Assembly: GCA_029964075.1 (NCBI GenBank)
Contig: CM057135.1
Location: 17,634,863 to 17,698,862, forward strand
Length of the DNA: 64,000 nt
Direction of reading: 5' to 3'
DNA from: Patiria pectinifera
Lineage: Eukaryota > Echinodermata > Asteroidea > Valvatida > Asterinidae
Made by a program: the position numbers and the translations under genes
Notes under the pieces: generated by a model
Database searches by the model: none
What the model was told of the DNA's origin: nothing
Seen by the model: the letters and a program-made list of their open reading frames with translations, nothing else
Part shown: positions 20,406 to 32,534 of the stretch, in pieces
How positions within the stretch are numbered: position 1 is the stretch's first letter
Layout of the letters: each line of letters starts with the position of its first letter

Positions 20406-22513
20406 GGTCATTCCATGTCAGACCAACGCACTTTTTACCTCATGTCTTCTGATTTTGATAACAATTGCTGTGCTGGTAGGTCCTGATGAGCAATGAATGC
20501 ACACCAATTTTTAGCCCGATCCGACCTACCATGTGGTCAGGGCAGAAACCACAAAAAAACAGACATTTTTAGAATAAACATACCATCCTTTTGGTAGAAA
20601 TATGTCAAAACCGTGTCAATTTTCATCGAATATATGCGAATTTGGTATTAAAAGAATAAGAATTGTATGCTCAAATCAACTGTTTTGTCAAAATTAAATT
20701 TTGTGAAAATGAGGTCATGTGACCTTTAATATGTTATCGTGACCTGTGACCCAATGTATGTAATAATGTATCATTCCGAAAATCAACGAAATGAAAATGA
20801 CTTGATAGAGCATGTCTTCCTCTATCAGAATCCACTAAAAATCAATTGGGGTCTTTAAAATTTACAACTTTATGACTATTTTTGTACAGTTGGTAGGTTA
20901 CAAATTAGTCAATTTATGGACTTTACATTAGAAATCCACCCACACAACTTACTATTCTGTTTCTAAAGGTACTTAAATTAATCTTGGTTTGGGAATTTCT
21001 TATGTTTAGGGCTGATGAGGTATAACCAGACTTATAAATTATCAGCAGTGGCGCACCCAGGATTTTGCTGGGGGGGGGCGGCTCATAGCTTTTTGTTGTC
21101 AAATTTCTGTAGAATATTGAAAAAAAAATCAAACAAACAAACCGACAACCTTGGAGGGGGTGGGTTCAATTAAGCCCCTCGATCCCCCCATCCCCACCAT
21201 CCCCCCCCCGGTGCCACTGATAATTAGTTATCCCACGAGCGCGCTTGGAATATTGGAATATGGAACAATGCAATGCTGCTGTGACCCATATGCCACCCGA
21301 CGCACTACGTTATTCCGTGTTCCACGAGCCATAACGAATTTATCTTCAAGGAAACTTGACGTCGAATGCGTACATTGCACGGGGCGAGGGATAAAGGTGC
21401 ATAGTAAATAGGACCGTTCACCAGCAAATAAAAACAACACAATACATACATGTACATTCGTTATCTGGGGCGCAATATAGCTGTGCAGTATTATATCAAA
21501 TCACACTGTCGTTGCTATAGATTGACTAATCAGGGTCTAGGATTCAAAGTTACCTTACTCATTCAACACTACGCTTCTTGAAATTTAATGAGTCTCACAG
21601 ACTTGGCCATTTTTTCCTTCAAGATCAATTTCACCTGGATGTGTGTTCACTGTACTGGGTCCGGGTAGAAAGCATAGAGCTGTTGCGTACCCTAAACAGT
21701 AACTGGGGGGGGGGGGGGGGGCCGGAGGGGCTGGAATCCTCCCCCCTCCAAGGTTGTCAATTTGTTTGTTTGATTTTTAGGTAATTTTTTTTTCAATCTT
21801 CGACAGAAATTTGAAAACAAACAAATTATGAGGCCCCCCTCCCCCACAAAAAAGCAATATCCTGGGTGCGCCACTGCTGATAATTTATATTATGAGTCTG
21901 GTTATACCTCATCAGCCCTAAACATGAGGAATTCCCAAACCAAGATTAATTTAAGTACCTTTAGAAACAGAATAGTAAGTTGTATGGGTGGATTTCTAAT
22001 GTAAAGTATATAAATTGACTAATTTGTAACCTACCAACTGTACAAAAATAGTCATGAAGTTGTAAATATTAAAGACCCCAATTTGATTTTTAGTGGATCC
22101 TGATAGAGGAAGACATGCTCTATCAAGTCATTTTCATTTTGTTGATTTTGGAATGATGCATTATTACATACATTGGGTCAAAGGTCATATTAAAGGTCAC
22201 GGGACCTCCTTTTCACAAAATTTAATTTTGACAAAAGATTTGATTTGAGCATGCAATTCTTATTATTTTAATACCAAATTCGCATATATTCGATGAAAAT
22301 TGACACGGTTTTGACATGTTTCTTTAAAAAGGGTGGTATTTTACTCTAAAATATCAAATTTTTTGTGGTTTCTGCCCTGGCCACATGGTAGGTCGGATCG
22401 GGCTAAAAATTGGTGTGCATTCATTGCTCATCAGTACCCACAAGGACATCATTTTTTTATCAAAATCGGAAAACATGAGGTAAAAAAGTGCGTTGGTCTG
22501 ACATGGAATGACC
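20406..22513. repeat. Large inverted repeat (two ~0.8-kb arms, ~0.5-kb centre)
   Basis: The left arm (20406 to about 21210) begins GGTCATTCCATGTCAGACC. The right arm (about 21705-22513) ends with its exact reverse complement. The arms match by eye along almost their whole length with scattered substitutions and small indels, including the CACATGGTAGGTCGGATCGGG, GTGGCGCACCCAGGAT and AAACAAACAAA segments. The centre (about 21211-21704) is unrelated single-copy-looking DNA with G/C homopolymers at both edges. The structure could be a fold-back transposon or an inverted duplication. Confidence 0.85.
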
Positions 22514-23139
22514 CATCTGCGTCATTCCGTGCTTCTCTCCTTCATGCACCCTCATGCTCTTTTAATCAGATAGATGATTGTTCTAGTTCTGATGAGGATA
22601 CAAGTTGTGCAAGTGATAAGTGCGAGTTGGAGATGAAAACGTTTCAATTGCAACATGTCTTGCTGATCGGGCCGAGTCATAATATTCCACATGCAGCGTT
22701 ATCTAGTCTGTTGCATATTCTACAACCATTTCACTCTGAACTACCAAGAGATCTGCGAAGTCTCTTAGGAATAATAAGACACATTGATGTACAGAGTATA
22801 GCGGCTGGTTTATATTATCATTTTGGTCTGTTTAATGGAATCCAATCAAAACTTGGTGTAAGTTCTGATGTGAAAGGAAACACAATATCTGTCAAAGTAA
22901 GTGTGGATGGATTACCATTGTTCAAAAGTTCTAATGCCCAGTTCTGGCCAATTTTAGACATAATTGATCAACTTCCTGTAAAACTTCCCCTCGTAATTGG
23001 TCTGTTTTCGGGGAACTCCAAGCCTTCTCCAGCAGACGGTTTGGTCTTTCGGATTAGCCACCAAAAGCATCCAGTGCTGGTTTTTAACATTGATAGGGAG
23101 AAGCAGCCAGTCGAATGTAGTGAATCTTTTCTGTTTTAA
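22435..23139 (+). CDS. Transposase-like exon with DGLPLFKSS...FWPI signature, truncated
   Basis: After an AG acceptor at 22433-22434, 235 codons stay open. Residues ~75-190 show a region with HAALSSLLHILQPFHSELP, YHFGL, then VSVDGLPLFKSSNAQFWPIL and VIGLFSGNSKP. I recognise this as the core of a transposon-encoded protein family (putative DDE transposase) common in insects and cnidarians, but I cannot name the superfamily. The motif expected after GxSKP (a CDAPAR-type segment) is absent, so the gene is cut off near 23030. The first ~25 codons lie in the right arm of the inverted repeat, so that arm supplies part of the exon. Confidence 0.5.
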   Translation, partial: YPQGHHFFIKIGKHEVKKCVGLTWNDPSASFRASLLHAPSCSFNQIDDCSSSDEDTSCASDKCELEMKTFQLQHVLLIGPSHNIPHAALSSLLHILQPFHSELPRDLRSLLGIIRHIDVQSIAAGLYYHFGLFNGIQSKLGVSSDVKGNTISVKVSVDGLPLFKSSNAQFWPILDIIDQLPVKLPLVIGLFSGNSKPSPADGLVFRISHQKHPVLVFNIDREKQPVECSESFLF

Positions 23140-23149
23140 AAAAAATGTA

Positions 23150-24074
23150 AATGTTCAAATCAATATGCAAAGGTTGCATGCAAATATCAGAATTGTTAAA
23201 CTGTGTTATCTGCAGCCCAGGCATTATCCATTGAAATCAGAATTGTCCAAAATTGTGGGTTGCAATCTATAACAAGGATGAATTATGTCCAGCAAAGGTG
23301 ACTTATTGATCCTGAATGCAGGATGTCAATGTACATTGGAATGCCGCTTTATCGAACACCGCTATACCGAACATCATCATTGGCTCCCGATATTTGTACA
23401 TACCGAGCATTGTGTTGGAAATAAATTTACAGATTGAAAAAAAACAGCTAGCTATTGGCGGGTATCCGACGCTATTTGGGCCGCTTGTAATTCACAAATG
23501 TCAATGAACTGGCCGGTTCTTGATGTGTAAAAGCAAAAAAAGCAATTACTGAACTTTTTAAAAGTAAATAAACAAAATGGGTGCACTTTAAGTTGGGCAC
23601 AAGAGGGCAATGTTTAAAAATAGCCCCTGAAGCACCAGTGGCTGGGACTGGTTGTCTGGCAGTTTAACATCACTGTAACAAAAAAAACGCTATACAAAAC
23701 AATTTATGCGGATCCCGTAACGCTCCACTGTCTATGTGACTAAATGTATGTACATTTCTCTTTAAAATTGAAGTACCTTTGTGAAAAGCCACTCAAACTG
23801 CTCGCCAAGCCACTTATCCGCACAGAAGCAGTTAAGAACATGTGCATGGGGATGCTTGCGGGTGCAAATCTGCAAAAATGCATGGATAATCTGTAAGAGA
23901 AATACATTTACATGTAATTAGCGTTACGAAAGTAAACTGTTTATACAGCAACAAATCATGGTTTTGAATTACAATCATTCAGTGGGAATGCACAAGCTAC
24001 ACTGACATTACAATCATCCAGCTCTTAAACCAAAGGTACACTGTACAGATTTTGTCAAGATGTGATACTACATG
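23150..24074. other. No supported feature
   Basis: AT-rich sequence between the truncated transposase exon and the gypsy B LTR. No gene, terminal repeat or RNA was recognised. Confidence 0.4.
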
Positions 24075-24079
24075 CTTAG

Positions 24080-24183
24080 TGTCACATATGGAACACCGTA
24101 GTTACATTTGACTCGTAACCTGCGTGTCATAATAAACGACATGTTGATTCCCGTAAACTCATCTCCGTAGTCAGTACTTAACA
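24080..24183 (+). repeat. 5' LTR of element B
   Basis: 104 bp, starting TG and ending CA. Identical to the 3' LTR except for two A/G differences. Preceded by CTTAG. Confidence 0.92.
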
Positions 24184-24204
24184 TGGTGTCAGACTTAAGG
24201 AGCC
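24184..24204 (+). promoter_or_regulatory. Probable primer-binding site of element B
   Basis: TGGTGTCAGACTTAAGG directly abuts the 5' LTR, the position and TGG start expected of a tRNA primer site. The tRNA species was not determined. Confidence 0.6.
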
Positions 24205-24584
24205 CTGAAAATTTTCTCAAAGGGTAAAAGAACCAGACAAGTTCGCCAAAGGAATGCAGATAAATTCCTGATTTCGTCAGTAGAAGGACAGTGAGTGAGT
24301 AGCCAGAAATAACTGTGAATTTTCGTGCAGAAAATTGAGCCTTTCCACACGTGCTCGACAACACGTAGCGATAGATTGGCACATGTTCGTGACCAAAGGT
24401 GGATGATAACTCGCAGTAAATCACCAAAATAGTGAACGGACAGCCGTACGACTAATTCTGAGTAACTGTAGAGTTAAATAACTCATAAATGAGCCATAGT
24501 CACCGAACTTAAATCGAATTTCGGCGCATATACTCACACCATCGGCGAAAATAATATCTACGGAGGCCTGTAAAAGACATCAAG

Positions 24585-25590
24585 ATGTCAAAGACGGACA
24601 ATCCTAGCATGAACTGGCTTGCCACTGATCTGCACAAAGAGTGGAAACGTTTCAGGCAACACTGTGAGTTCACCTTCAAAGGCCCTCTTGCTGCTAAGAA
24701 AGAAGTAGAGAAAGTCAACTACCTGATGACATATATTGGCGATAAGGGGAGAAAGATCTATGAGAATTTCACATGGACACCTGCAGTTGGTGACACCCCA
24801 GCGGAGAATGACACTCTGTAAAGAGGTGTGCTAAATACGAGAGCTAAGTGGCACCAAAGAAAAATCAGATCAGAGCTACAGTAAATTTCCATCGCAGAAA
24901 ACAACAAGACGGTGAGAAATTTGATGCGTTTGTCACTGATCTGAAAATTCTGGTCAAGGACTGCGGTTACACAGATGAGGACTGCATAACCCGTGATGCC
25001 ATTGTATGTCGTGCATGGCATTCCAAAGTTCGAGAAAAGTGTCTTGACAAAGGTGATGACCTGACTTTGGACATAGCGATAAGTATCGGGCAAAATCACG
25101 AAACGTCAAAAGAAAGCCTGAAAATCATCAGCAAGGAAGAGGACTCGAAAATTCATTCCATCAAGAAACATCACTTCTCGAAACCAGCTTAACAAACACG
25201 GAAAGGAGGAAATACCAAAAACCCTCCACCCACACGTTCTCGAGCTGGCAAGACACCACAACAGCAGACCAAAGGCTACCAAGGTACCCAATCAAGTGAG
25301 CAACTATGCCACAAGTGTGGATACAGTTCAGCACACAGCAAGTGCCCAGCTAAAAATCAACGATGCAGCAACTCACAAATTGCACCACTTTGCAGCAGTG
25401 TGCCGCCAACGCCAGGCGACACATCAGGTTGAAGAGAACGAGATTCTCACATCAGATAACGACTCTGCATCAGACAATGACTACGCACACCTGGTCAGCT
25501 CAGTTGTCGATCAGAATGCTGACGAATGGTATGAGAATGTCTCCAGTCACCCACTGGAAGTGAAAGGATGTGTGACGATGGCAACTCAAT
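24585..25590 (+). pseudogene. Gag of element B (capsid region and zinc knuckle), broken
   Basis: From ATG 24585 the frame reads a Gag start (WKRFRQHCEFTFKG) to a TAA at 24819. A second open segment (24848-25192) continues the capsid-type region (FHRRKQQDGEKFDAFVTDL and a late ARDAIV-like helix) to another TAA. A zinc knuckle C-x2-C-x4-H-x4-C is encoded at 25307-25345 in a different frame from the neighbouring 25296-25592 segment. At least two stops and two frame changes are present. No protease follows before the RT linker. Confidence 0.75.
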
Positions 25591-25652
25591 AAAAAAACAA
25601 ATCAGTCGATGTTCTGTATTACGTTGTCAGTTCCAACAAGAAACCGCAACTC

Positions 25653-26567
25653 TTGTCCGGAACAGCCAGCCAGCAGCTACGCCTCATCCACGGAATCTTC
25701 AGCATTGACCGATATCCAGAGCTGAAGAAAACAACTGGCACACTCCCAGGAACATACTCACTGAAAATCGACCCGACAGTCACTCCGGTAGTACACGGCC
25801 CAAGGAGACAACCACAGGCGCTGAGACAGAAGATTATCAGCAAATTAGCAGAGATGGAGCAAGATGGCCATATCACCAAAATCACAGAGCCCACAGACTG
25901 GGTCAGCTCGATGGTGACGGTGGTCAAGAACGGCAAAGTCAGAATATGCTCAGACCCAAAGGACCTGAACAAAGCCATTCGAAGGGAGTACTACCCCATC
26001 CCGACAGTTGAAGAAATAGTAGCGGTGGCTCCAAACACCAAAGTATTCTCCGTCATTGATGCCAAATCAGGATTTCTTCAAATCAAACTCGACTACGAGT
26101 CCAGCCTGTTGACAGCATTCAACATGCCAGTTGGACGCTACAGATTGCTGAGACTCCCATTTGGCATCGAAAGCGCACCAGAGATGTTCCAACGCATCAT
26201 GGATACTATGCTCGAAGGCATAGAAGGCGCTCGTGCAGTGATGGATGACATACTAGTTGCTGGCAGAGACGAAGCACACCATGACAAGATCATGAAGGAG
26301 GTCGTCAAGCGAGCAACAGAGTGGAACCTCAAGCTAAACTTTGTCAAGTGTCAAGTCAAACAAAGGGGAGTGAAGTACGTTGGATACGTGCTAACAGAGA
26401 ATGGTCTCCAACCCGACCCTGATAAAGTGAGAGCAGTCTAAGAACTACCACTGCCCAAATCCAAAGAAGACATCTGACGGTTTTTTGGAATGGTACAGTA
26501 CCTGGCTAAGTTCATCCCAGACCTTAGCGCTATCGATGCTCCACTACGAGAGGTCAAAGCAAGGACA
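25653..26567 (+). pseudogene. Reverse transcriptase of element B
   Basis: An open RT segment to the TAA at 26439-26441, then the connection region to ~26567 with a further TGA near 26475. Visible motifs are ICSDPKDLNKAIRREYYP, FSVIDAKSGFLQI, LPFGIESAPEMFQ and the catalytic VMDDILVAG (usual Y replaced by V). After the TAA, RFFGMVQYLAKFIPDLS is the standard segment before RNase H. A typical K02A2.6-like Ty3/gypsy Pol; two nonsense changes in the thumb/connection region. Confidence 0.85.
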
Positions 26568-27179
26568 CAGAATTCCACTGGGACAAGCCGCAACAGCAGA
26601 GTTTTAACAAGCTCATCGAGATATGTAGCAGCGCACCTGTACTCGCCTACTACAACGTACGCAAACACGTCACAATTCAGTGTGATGCCAGCAGCTTTGC
26701 TCTCGGAGGCGTTCTCCTTCAAGATGGCAGACCGATTGCGTACACTTCCAGAGCCCTGACTCAGACCAAGCAGCGGTACGCCCAGATAGAAAAGGAGATG
26801 CTATCCATAGTTCATTGCTGTAAGAAGTTTCACCACTACATCTTTGGCAAAGAAGTTTCAGTAGAGAGTGATCACAAGCCACTCCAAGCCATCTACAGCA
26901 AGCCACTTCTTGCAGCACCAATGAGACTTCAAGCGATGCTACTCAGACTCCAACCATACGACTTAAACGTGACGTACAAGCCTGGCCGAGAAATACCGAT
27001 TGGAGATGCACTCAGCCGTGCCAATCTACGAGAATCCGAGCCAGACATGAAGCCAGTAGTAGTAAACATGACCGACTTCATTGCCGTGACGCCAGCACGA
27101 TACACCCAGTTCCAGAAATGCACAGCGGATGAGCTCAATGAGTTGCATTCCATTATCCTCAAGGGATGACCTGATACTA
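26568..27179 (+). pseudogene. RNase H of element B, up to the transposon insertion
   Basis: A frame change at ~26567 leads into an RNase H fold carrying acids in IQCDASSFALGG, IEKEMLSIV, VESDHKPLQ and GDALSRANL. The frame ends at a TGA (27167-27169) where related elements have Trp, then runs ten more bases to the insertion point at 27179/27180. The same frame resumes at 45791 on the far side of the transposon. Confidence 0.8.
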
Positions 27180-27345
27180 CACTCTAAAAAAGCATTAGTC
27201 AGATTTGACTAGAAATCAGTCAAATTTGACTAGCCAATAAGGGTCAGCTGGGTGCAACTGAAAATCAGTCAATCTGACTAGATTTTTCTAGTCAATATTA
27301 TTGACTAGGAAAACTAGTTATGCAAATGACTGAAATTGTAGTTAA
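27180..27345. repeat. Left terminus and TAGTCA subterminal repeats
   Basis: CACTCTAAAAA is followed within 150 bp by about a dozen copies of TAGTCA, TGACTA, CAGTCA or GACTAG in both orientations, several making CTAGTCA...TGACTAG palindromes. In plant CACTA elements such subterminal repeats are bound by an element-encoded protein (TNPA in En/Spm). Confidence 0.8.
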
Positions 27346-27650
27346 ATCCAACTACTTTTTCTAGTCATAGCATGACTAAATCCGTGGTAAATTTTTCGAT
27401 TTCAGCGAACTAAAATTTGAGTCAAATGCAACTACTTTTTCTAGTCATAGCACGACTAAATCCGTGGTAAATTTTTCGATTTCAGCGAACTAAAATTTGA
27501 GTCAAATGCAACTACTTTTTGTAGTCGTAGCATGACTAAATCCGTTGTAAATTTTTCAATTTCAGCGAACTAAAATTTTAGTCAAATCCTGCTACTTTTT
27601 TGTTTGTAATGACTCAATCCGTTGTGGCTTTTTCAAATTTCAGTTGTACT
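27346..27650 (+). repeat. 80-bp tandem repeat, about 3.8 copies
   Basis: ACTACTTTTT recurs at 27351, 27431, 27511 and 27591, an exact 80-bp period. Each unit contains TAGTCATAG and GACTAAATCCG, so it multiplies the TAGTCA-type subterminal motif. Confidence 0.9.
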
Positions 27651-27739
27651 TGCTTCCTATTGCCTTGTAGTGGGTGGAAAAGTTACAACCTTAAAACAAT
27701 AAATAACAAAACAAACATATAATTGACAATTTTTCTTTT

Positions 27740-28755
27740 CAATTCATTCCTTTAATACTCAAAGCCATACGAAGATGGCATAATTGTCAAGCAAATAATT
27801 ATTTTCAAGTAATTCCTTTTTACTCCGAAAGCCATGACATAAAATGTATATTAAATAAATGTTTTCAAGTAATTCCATTACACTCAAAGCCATGTGAAGG
27901 CATGACATGTCAATTAAATAATTGTTTTCAAGTCATTCATTTATACTCAAAGCCATGTGAAGGCATACTCAAAGCCATGTGAAGGCATAATGCCAATTAA
28001 ATTATTGTTTTCAAGTAATTCCTCAATACTCAAAGCCATGACATAAAATGTCAATTAAATAAATGTTTTCCAGTAGTTCCATTATACTCAAAGCCGTGTG
28101 AAGGCATGACATAATGTCAATGAGATCATTGTTTTCAGGTAATTATTCCATTAAACTCAAGCCATGTGAAGGCATGACATGTCAAATAAATAATGTTTTC
28201 AAGGTATTTCTGTACACTCAAAGCCATACGTGAAGGCATGATATAATGTCAATGAGATCATTGTTTTCAGGTTATTCCATTAAACTCAAAGCCATGTGAA
28301 GGCATGACATGTCAAATAAATAATATTTTCAAGGTATTTCTGTACACTCAAAGCCATATGTGAAGGCATGATATAATGTCAATGAGATAATTGTTTTCAA
28401 GTAATTCCTTTATACTCAAAGCCATGTGAAGGCATGACATACTGTCAATTAAATAATTGTTTTCATCTAATCCCTTTCGAAGGCATGACAAAATGTCAAT
28501 GAGATAATTGTTTTCAAGTAATTGCTTTATACTCAAGGCCATATGAAGGCATGGCATAATTGTTTTAAAGTAATTCCTTTATACTCAAAGCCATGTGAAG
28601 GTCAATTAAATAATGATTTTCAAGTAATTCGTTTATACTCAAAGCCATGTGTAGGCATGACATAATGTCAATTAAATAATTGGTTTCAAGTAATTACTTT
28701 TTACTCAAGGCCATGTGAAGGCATGACATGTCAATATAATTGTTTTCAAGTAAAT
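27740..28755. repeat. ~62-bp minisatellite, about 16-17 copies
   Basis: Units contain CTCAAAGCCATGTGAAGGCA, then TGACATAATGTCAATTAAATAA and TTGTTTTCAAGTAATTCC. Length varies around 55-70 bp because of deletions. Short open frames here are repeat artefacts. It lies between the left terminus and the 3' end of the SAM-domain gene. Confidence 0.9.
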
Positions 28756-30349
28756 CGCCAAACGTACAACGTCAACAAGTTAACCACCAATAGCAACAAA
28801 AGAGGCAATCAGGAAAACATGCACATTAAAAAGCCCAAAACATCAAACGGCATATATTTTTTTGTGAGGCTTACTGGCAGAATGAGACAGAATTGGCATA
28901 GGTTCAAATCAGGGTTTGTGGGTATTGGGAAAGAGTTAAATTCTCCTTGCTGGACTTCAATCTGACATTCCATTGACAACTCATTGCTGTTTAAAGTTCC
29001 CGTTTATCAACATGTCAAAAGTAAATTGAAGGTACTGAGAAAACGGCCTTTAAAGTAAAGTTTAAGTTTTGCGGTCTTGAAAATGAAACATTTTTCTGAC
29101 ACTTTTTGTATTCAACAATTTTTCATAATATTAAGGGAATAAATGTGTTCTTGTGAGCTTTTTTTCAGACCTGTTGGAGTCTAGATGCTGATAATAACTT
29201 GAGCTAGCCAAAGCAAAAGCGGACTCCAACCGTTCTTAAACATGGTGTTTAATAGACCAAGCACAAGTTTATTTCCATTCATAAATACCTTTTCAGTCAA
29301 AAAATTTGGTCAAAAAGTCAAAACGAGTCAAAAAAAAAAATATAAAAAAAATCGATTTGTTCAAAAATCTTTACTCCAGACACCCTTCTACATTATGGGG
29401 TGGCCTGCTCGAGAGTAAAAAATAAGTTATAAACAACTCCTTTTATGGAGATATTGCATGGTATGCAGCTGTTTGGTGTAAAGAACCACTTACTCACTGA
29501 TAGTATTGCGCATGCCTACATTACTGAGGATTGTGATGAACATTCATTCAACCGATAAAACTTTAAAATGTGGGCACTGGGTTTCACAGGAGTCCAAATT
29601 TCATGTGACACTGGAAAAGTGTTTAAGACAGCCAGCTGGTCTTTATCATCTGTTTAAGACCACTCGGGTACATATAGGACCAATAGGAATAAGTGAACTG
29701 TCTTAGGTATTTATGAATTTCTGTTTAAACTATCAGGTCAGAAATATCAATAAATCTTAAAATCAAAAAAGGAAATCACCCCAATAAACAGTTTCTTGCA
29801 TTTGTCTTCTGCTACAGCCTGTGCCCAGTCATTTTGCCAGAACACCGCACATTATTTTTTTAATCATTACTGTCCTTTCACCATTGCTACATGAACATGA
29901 GCAATTCTGTGTTTCTCAAAATTCTTAAAGACAACATCAACTGGAAATTGATTGTTCAAAACTGAACAAAGTCAAAACTGAACACTCATAGAATTCCTCA
30001 GGGGCCATTCTGAATAGTCAATGTTAACAAATTTCGATCTTTTTTTGAAATTGTAGGTGGGCGGTTCAAGGAAATAACTGAAAATCGAAATTCAGTTTAC
30101 AATTAAAGTAAAAACATAAGTTCCGTCTGTTTCTTCTACAAAGTTGAATGAAAACTCCTGAGCTGCGAGAGCATAATTGACATAAACTACATGTATCTGC
30201 TTCATATGAAACATTACTTGGTCTTCAGTGTATAGGACATATTAATTAGTCATTCAGCATTTTAAAGTCAAAATTTTTGGTTGGTGGGTCACAACAATTT
30301 CGACAAAGAAAAGATAAAAACTGTTTAACATTGACCCTATGAATTGCCC
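28756..30349. other. AT-rich 3' flank of the SAM-domain gene, no supported gene
   Basis: Long A/T runs (e.g. about 29328-29345) and no splice-bounded coding segment that I could recognise. Confidence 0.4.
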
Positions 30350-31443
30350 TTAAAGGTGGAGTACATCATTTGTCATTTGTGCATTTTTTTGTTGGAAACA
30401 AAAGTCCAAAAGAAGGGTAGTTAAAGTATTATACAACATTCGCAAACATCCAGAAAAAAAACAACAAAACTACCAAATTATTATAGAGTACCTTACTTGA
30501 GTGTAAGTGAACAATAGTGATTAGTCCCAAGCATCTTGTAAATTGATCATGGCACCACAGTGCTGACATTTGAAAGAAATGTGGAATGTTAGTATAAATT
30601 TCCAACGGTGGTCTGCCAACCATCTTTGGAAAAAATGTTGTTTTCAAATACTGCCCCCAATTTATCAAATTTAGTTAGCCAACAATTTGTTTGCAATTGG
30701 TTGCACATCTGTATATGGGTACAAGCTATCTAGACTAGTTCCCTGACCTTTCAATTCTTTGGCCTCTAGTATAAATTTCTCAGTTCCATTTGAAGTGGTG
30801 TTAAGTACCCAGACTACAAGAACATTTTCCCCTTGTTTTTCTAGCATCTCAGAACACAAAACGAGGTCAGTGTAACATTATATTTGCTGTATAAAATAAA
30901 CCCAAAAATCCATCCATTTCCGAAAATTACAGCTAAAGCAAATGTTGTATATTCCCTTTAACAACTAATTTTTAACTAACCTGATGCAATTTTAGTTCAG
31001 TAAATGCTATATTCCGAGAAACACAATATAGTATCTTGATTTCAAGTAAAAATTTGCTGAGTTGTACATTTTGAATTGCGCTCAAACTCAGTGTTCGGGA
31101 CACATTTTCATTCAGCCGACAGCATGCGCGTATGTCGCGCGTTGAAGTGATGAATGATAGCAACCGCACATGCTTGAACATGCATGTGCGCTGTGTCAAC
31201 ACTCGCGCGCACCAGTTCACAGCTTCGCCAAATTGAAAATAAACTAGTGAGGGAAATTTCCAAAAATGCGTCTTTAGACACATCTTTGCAAATGACCTTT
31301 TATTGTTTTCTTCAAAATCACAGCATATGCCAGAAAGAATAATTTCACAGGGAGTTTAGTGCCATGTTGCTATCTTTCTTTTCAATAATAATTTTGTCAC
31401 TTACTTTTTGGTTAGCTGCATAATGATGTACTACACCTTTAAA
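30350..31443. repeat. Possible ~1.1-kb non-autonomous element with inverted termini
   Basis: TTAAAGGTGGAGTACATCATT at 30350 pairs with AATGATGTACTACACCTTTAA at 31422-31442 (inverted, one mismatch). The interior includes a minus-strand open segment (30859-30671) and a GCAAATGTTGTATATTCCCT motif shared with sites near 50811 and 55432. It sits just past the last SAM-gene exon. Confidence 0.5.
30671..30830 (-). other. Unidentified exon-like open segment
   Basis: About 50 codons read VLVVWVLNTTSNGTEKFILE and then AKELKGQGTSLDSLYPYTDV before a stop. Composition is protein-like, but I do not recognise it. A segment at 51187-50915 has a vaguely similar start (YIWVYARSHHGELT...ASEFKAYRG), so both may be relics of one family. 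Confidence 0.3.
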
Positions 31444-31463
31444 GACTTTTTTATTTGTCAGAC

Positions 31464-31787
31464 TTAATTGGCGGCCCCAATAAACGCCCTTAGAGAAATT
31501 GTGCTTGAAGGAGTGTTACCCTTGCCCCCTGGTTTGCCATCCCCGAGCTCGTATACCACCTTCTGTAGAAAATCCCAGATATTTCTTGCCTGCCATGGGT
31601 AGTCGACCCACAGAACATACACGGCTTTGAAGCACAAATCCACAGCTTCAATTATGGACTTGCAGGGCAAGGCAACTGAGTCTGCGATAACAAATACCTG
31701 ATCCGGTTTCAGTGCTTGTCCAAGTGTCAACACAAATGGCTGTTTTTGTGTTTTCTCTTCCAAATATCTTGCCATGTTAGTCCCAAT
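31464..31787 (-). CDS. SAM-gene exon 10 (conserved C-terminal domain and stop)
   Basis: 108 codons including TAA. Contains QKQPFVLTLGQAL, VFVIADSVALPCKSIIEAVD and an aromatic WVDYPWQARNIWDFLQ segment. Homologous in layout to the plus-strand exon at 17134-17406. Confidence 0.7.
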   Translation of the reverse strand: MGTNMARYLEEKTQKQPFVLTLGQALKPDQVFVIADSVALPCKSIIEAVDLCFKAVYVLWVDYPWQARNIWDFLQKVVYELGDGKPGGKGNTPSSTISLRAFIGAAN

Positions 31788-32534
31788 CTGCATAATAAAA
31801 ACATTAGACAATTAAGTATGCAAAAAGAAAAACACCCCAAAACAAATGCAGAAATGGTAATTTTTATTTTAACCTGTTGGCGCCTGAGACTGTGTATAAT
31901 TAAACACACAAAAGTTTTTAAAAATTAAGATCGAATGACTGATTAACCCGCAACAAGTTAGGCAAGAAACATCTGTCAGCAACTCGCTCGCATATATCAA
32001 GCGAGGCAAGATAATCAGGGTGTGCAACCCGCAAATGACAGCCTGAATCAGTCTGGGATGGAGGTTTGTGAATATGCCACCAATAGATCAATAACAAGCC
32101 TGAAACACTACTAAAAACCCTGAAACAACCCTTTACCCCTTTCAAAAGATGTGTTTTCTGGATGTTTCTGTCCAAATCCAGCACTTTTAATTGTCACGTC
32201 TGCTAGGCAGTTTGTGTCCGTCTGAGTTGTCAGCGACGCTTCCAGATGAAATGTTTTCCGTATGTCTATTCGTTGCAGTTTGGGTTCTGTTCGCGTTTCA
32301 CTTACATCGATATGTAAACTAGGTTTAAAATTCCTGAAGGGATCTGGATGCTCAATGCAATGCATATGACCTATGATTTCAGGCTGACAGATCAGAACAA
32401 TGGAACTATTGCCTGCCAAGCACAAATTGCATAGATTACACAGTAAAAAAAAAATGATGCAAGCATGTTTTTCTTTGTTAGATTAATTCAGTGATCAATT
32501 GAGGGCTACTGAAATATTCCACACAAAATCTTAC

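Noticed and set aside
28348..28557. Repeated Leu/Ser-rich peptide frame
   Set aside because: It is the minisatellite read through; the repeat unit, not protein selection, explains it.
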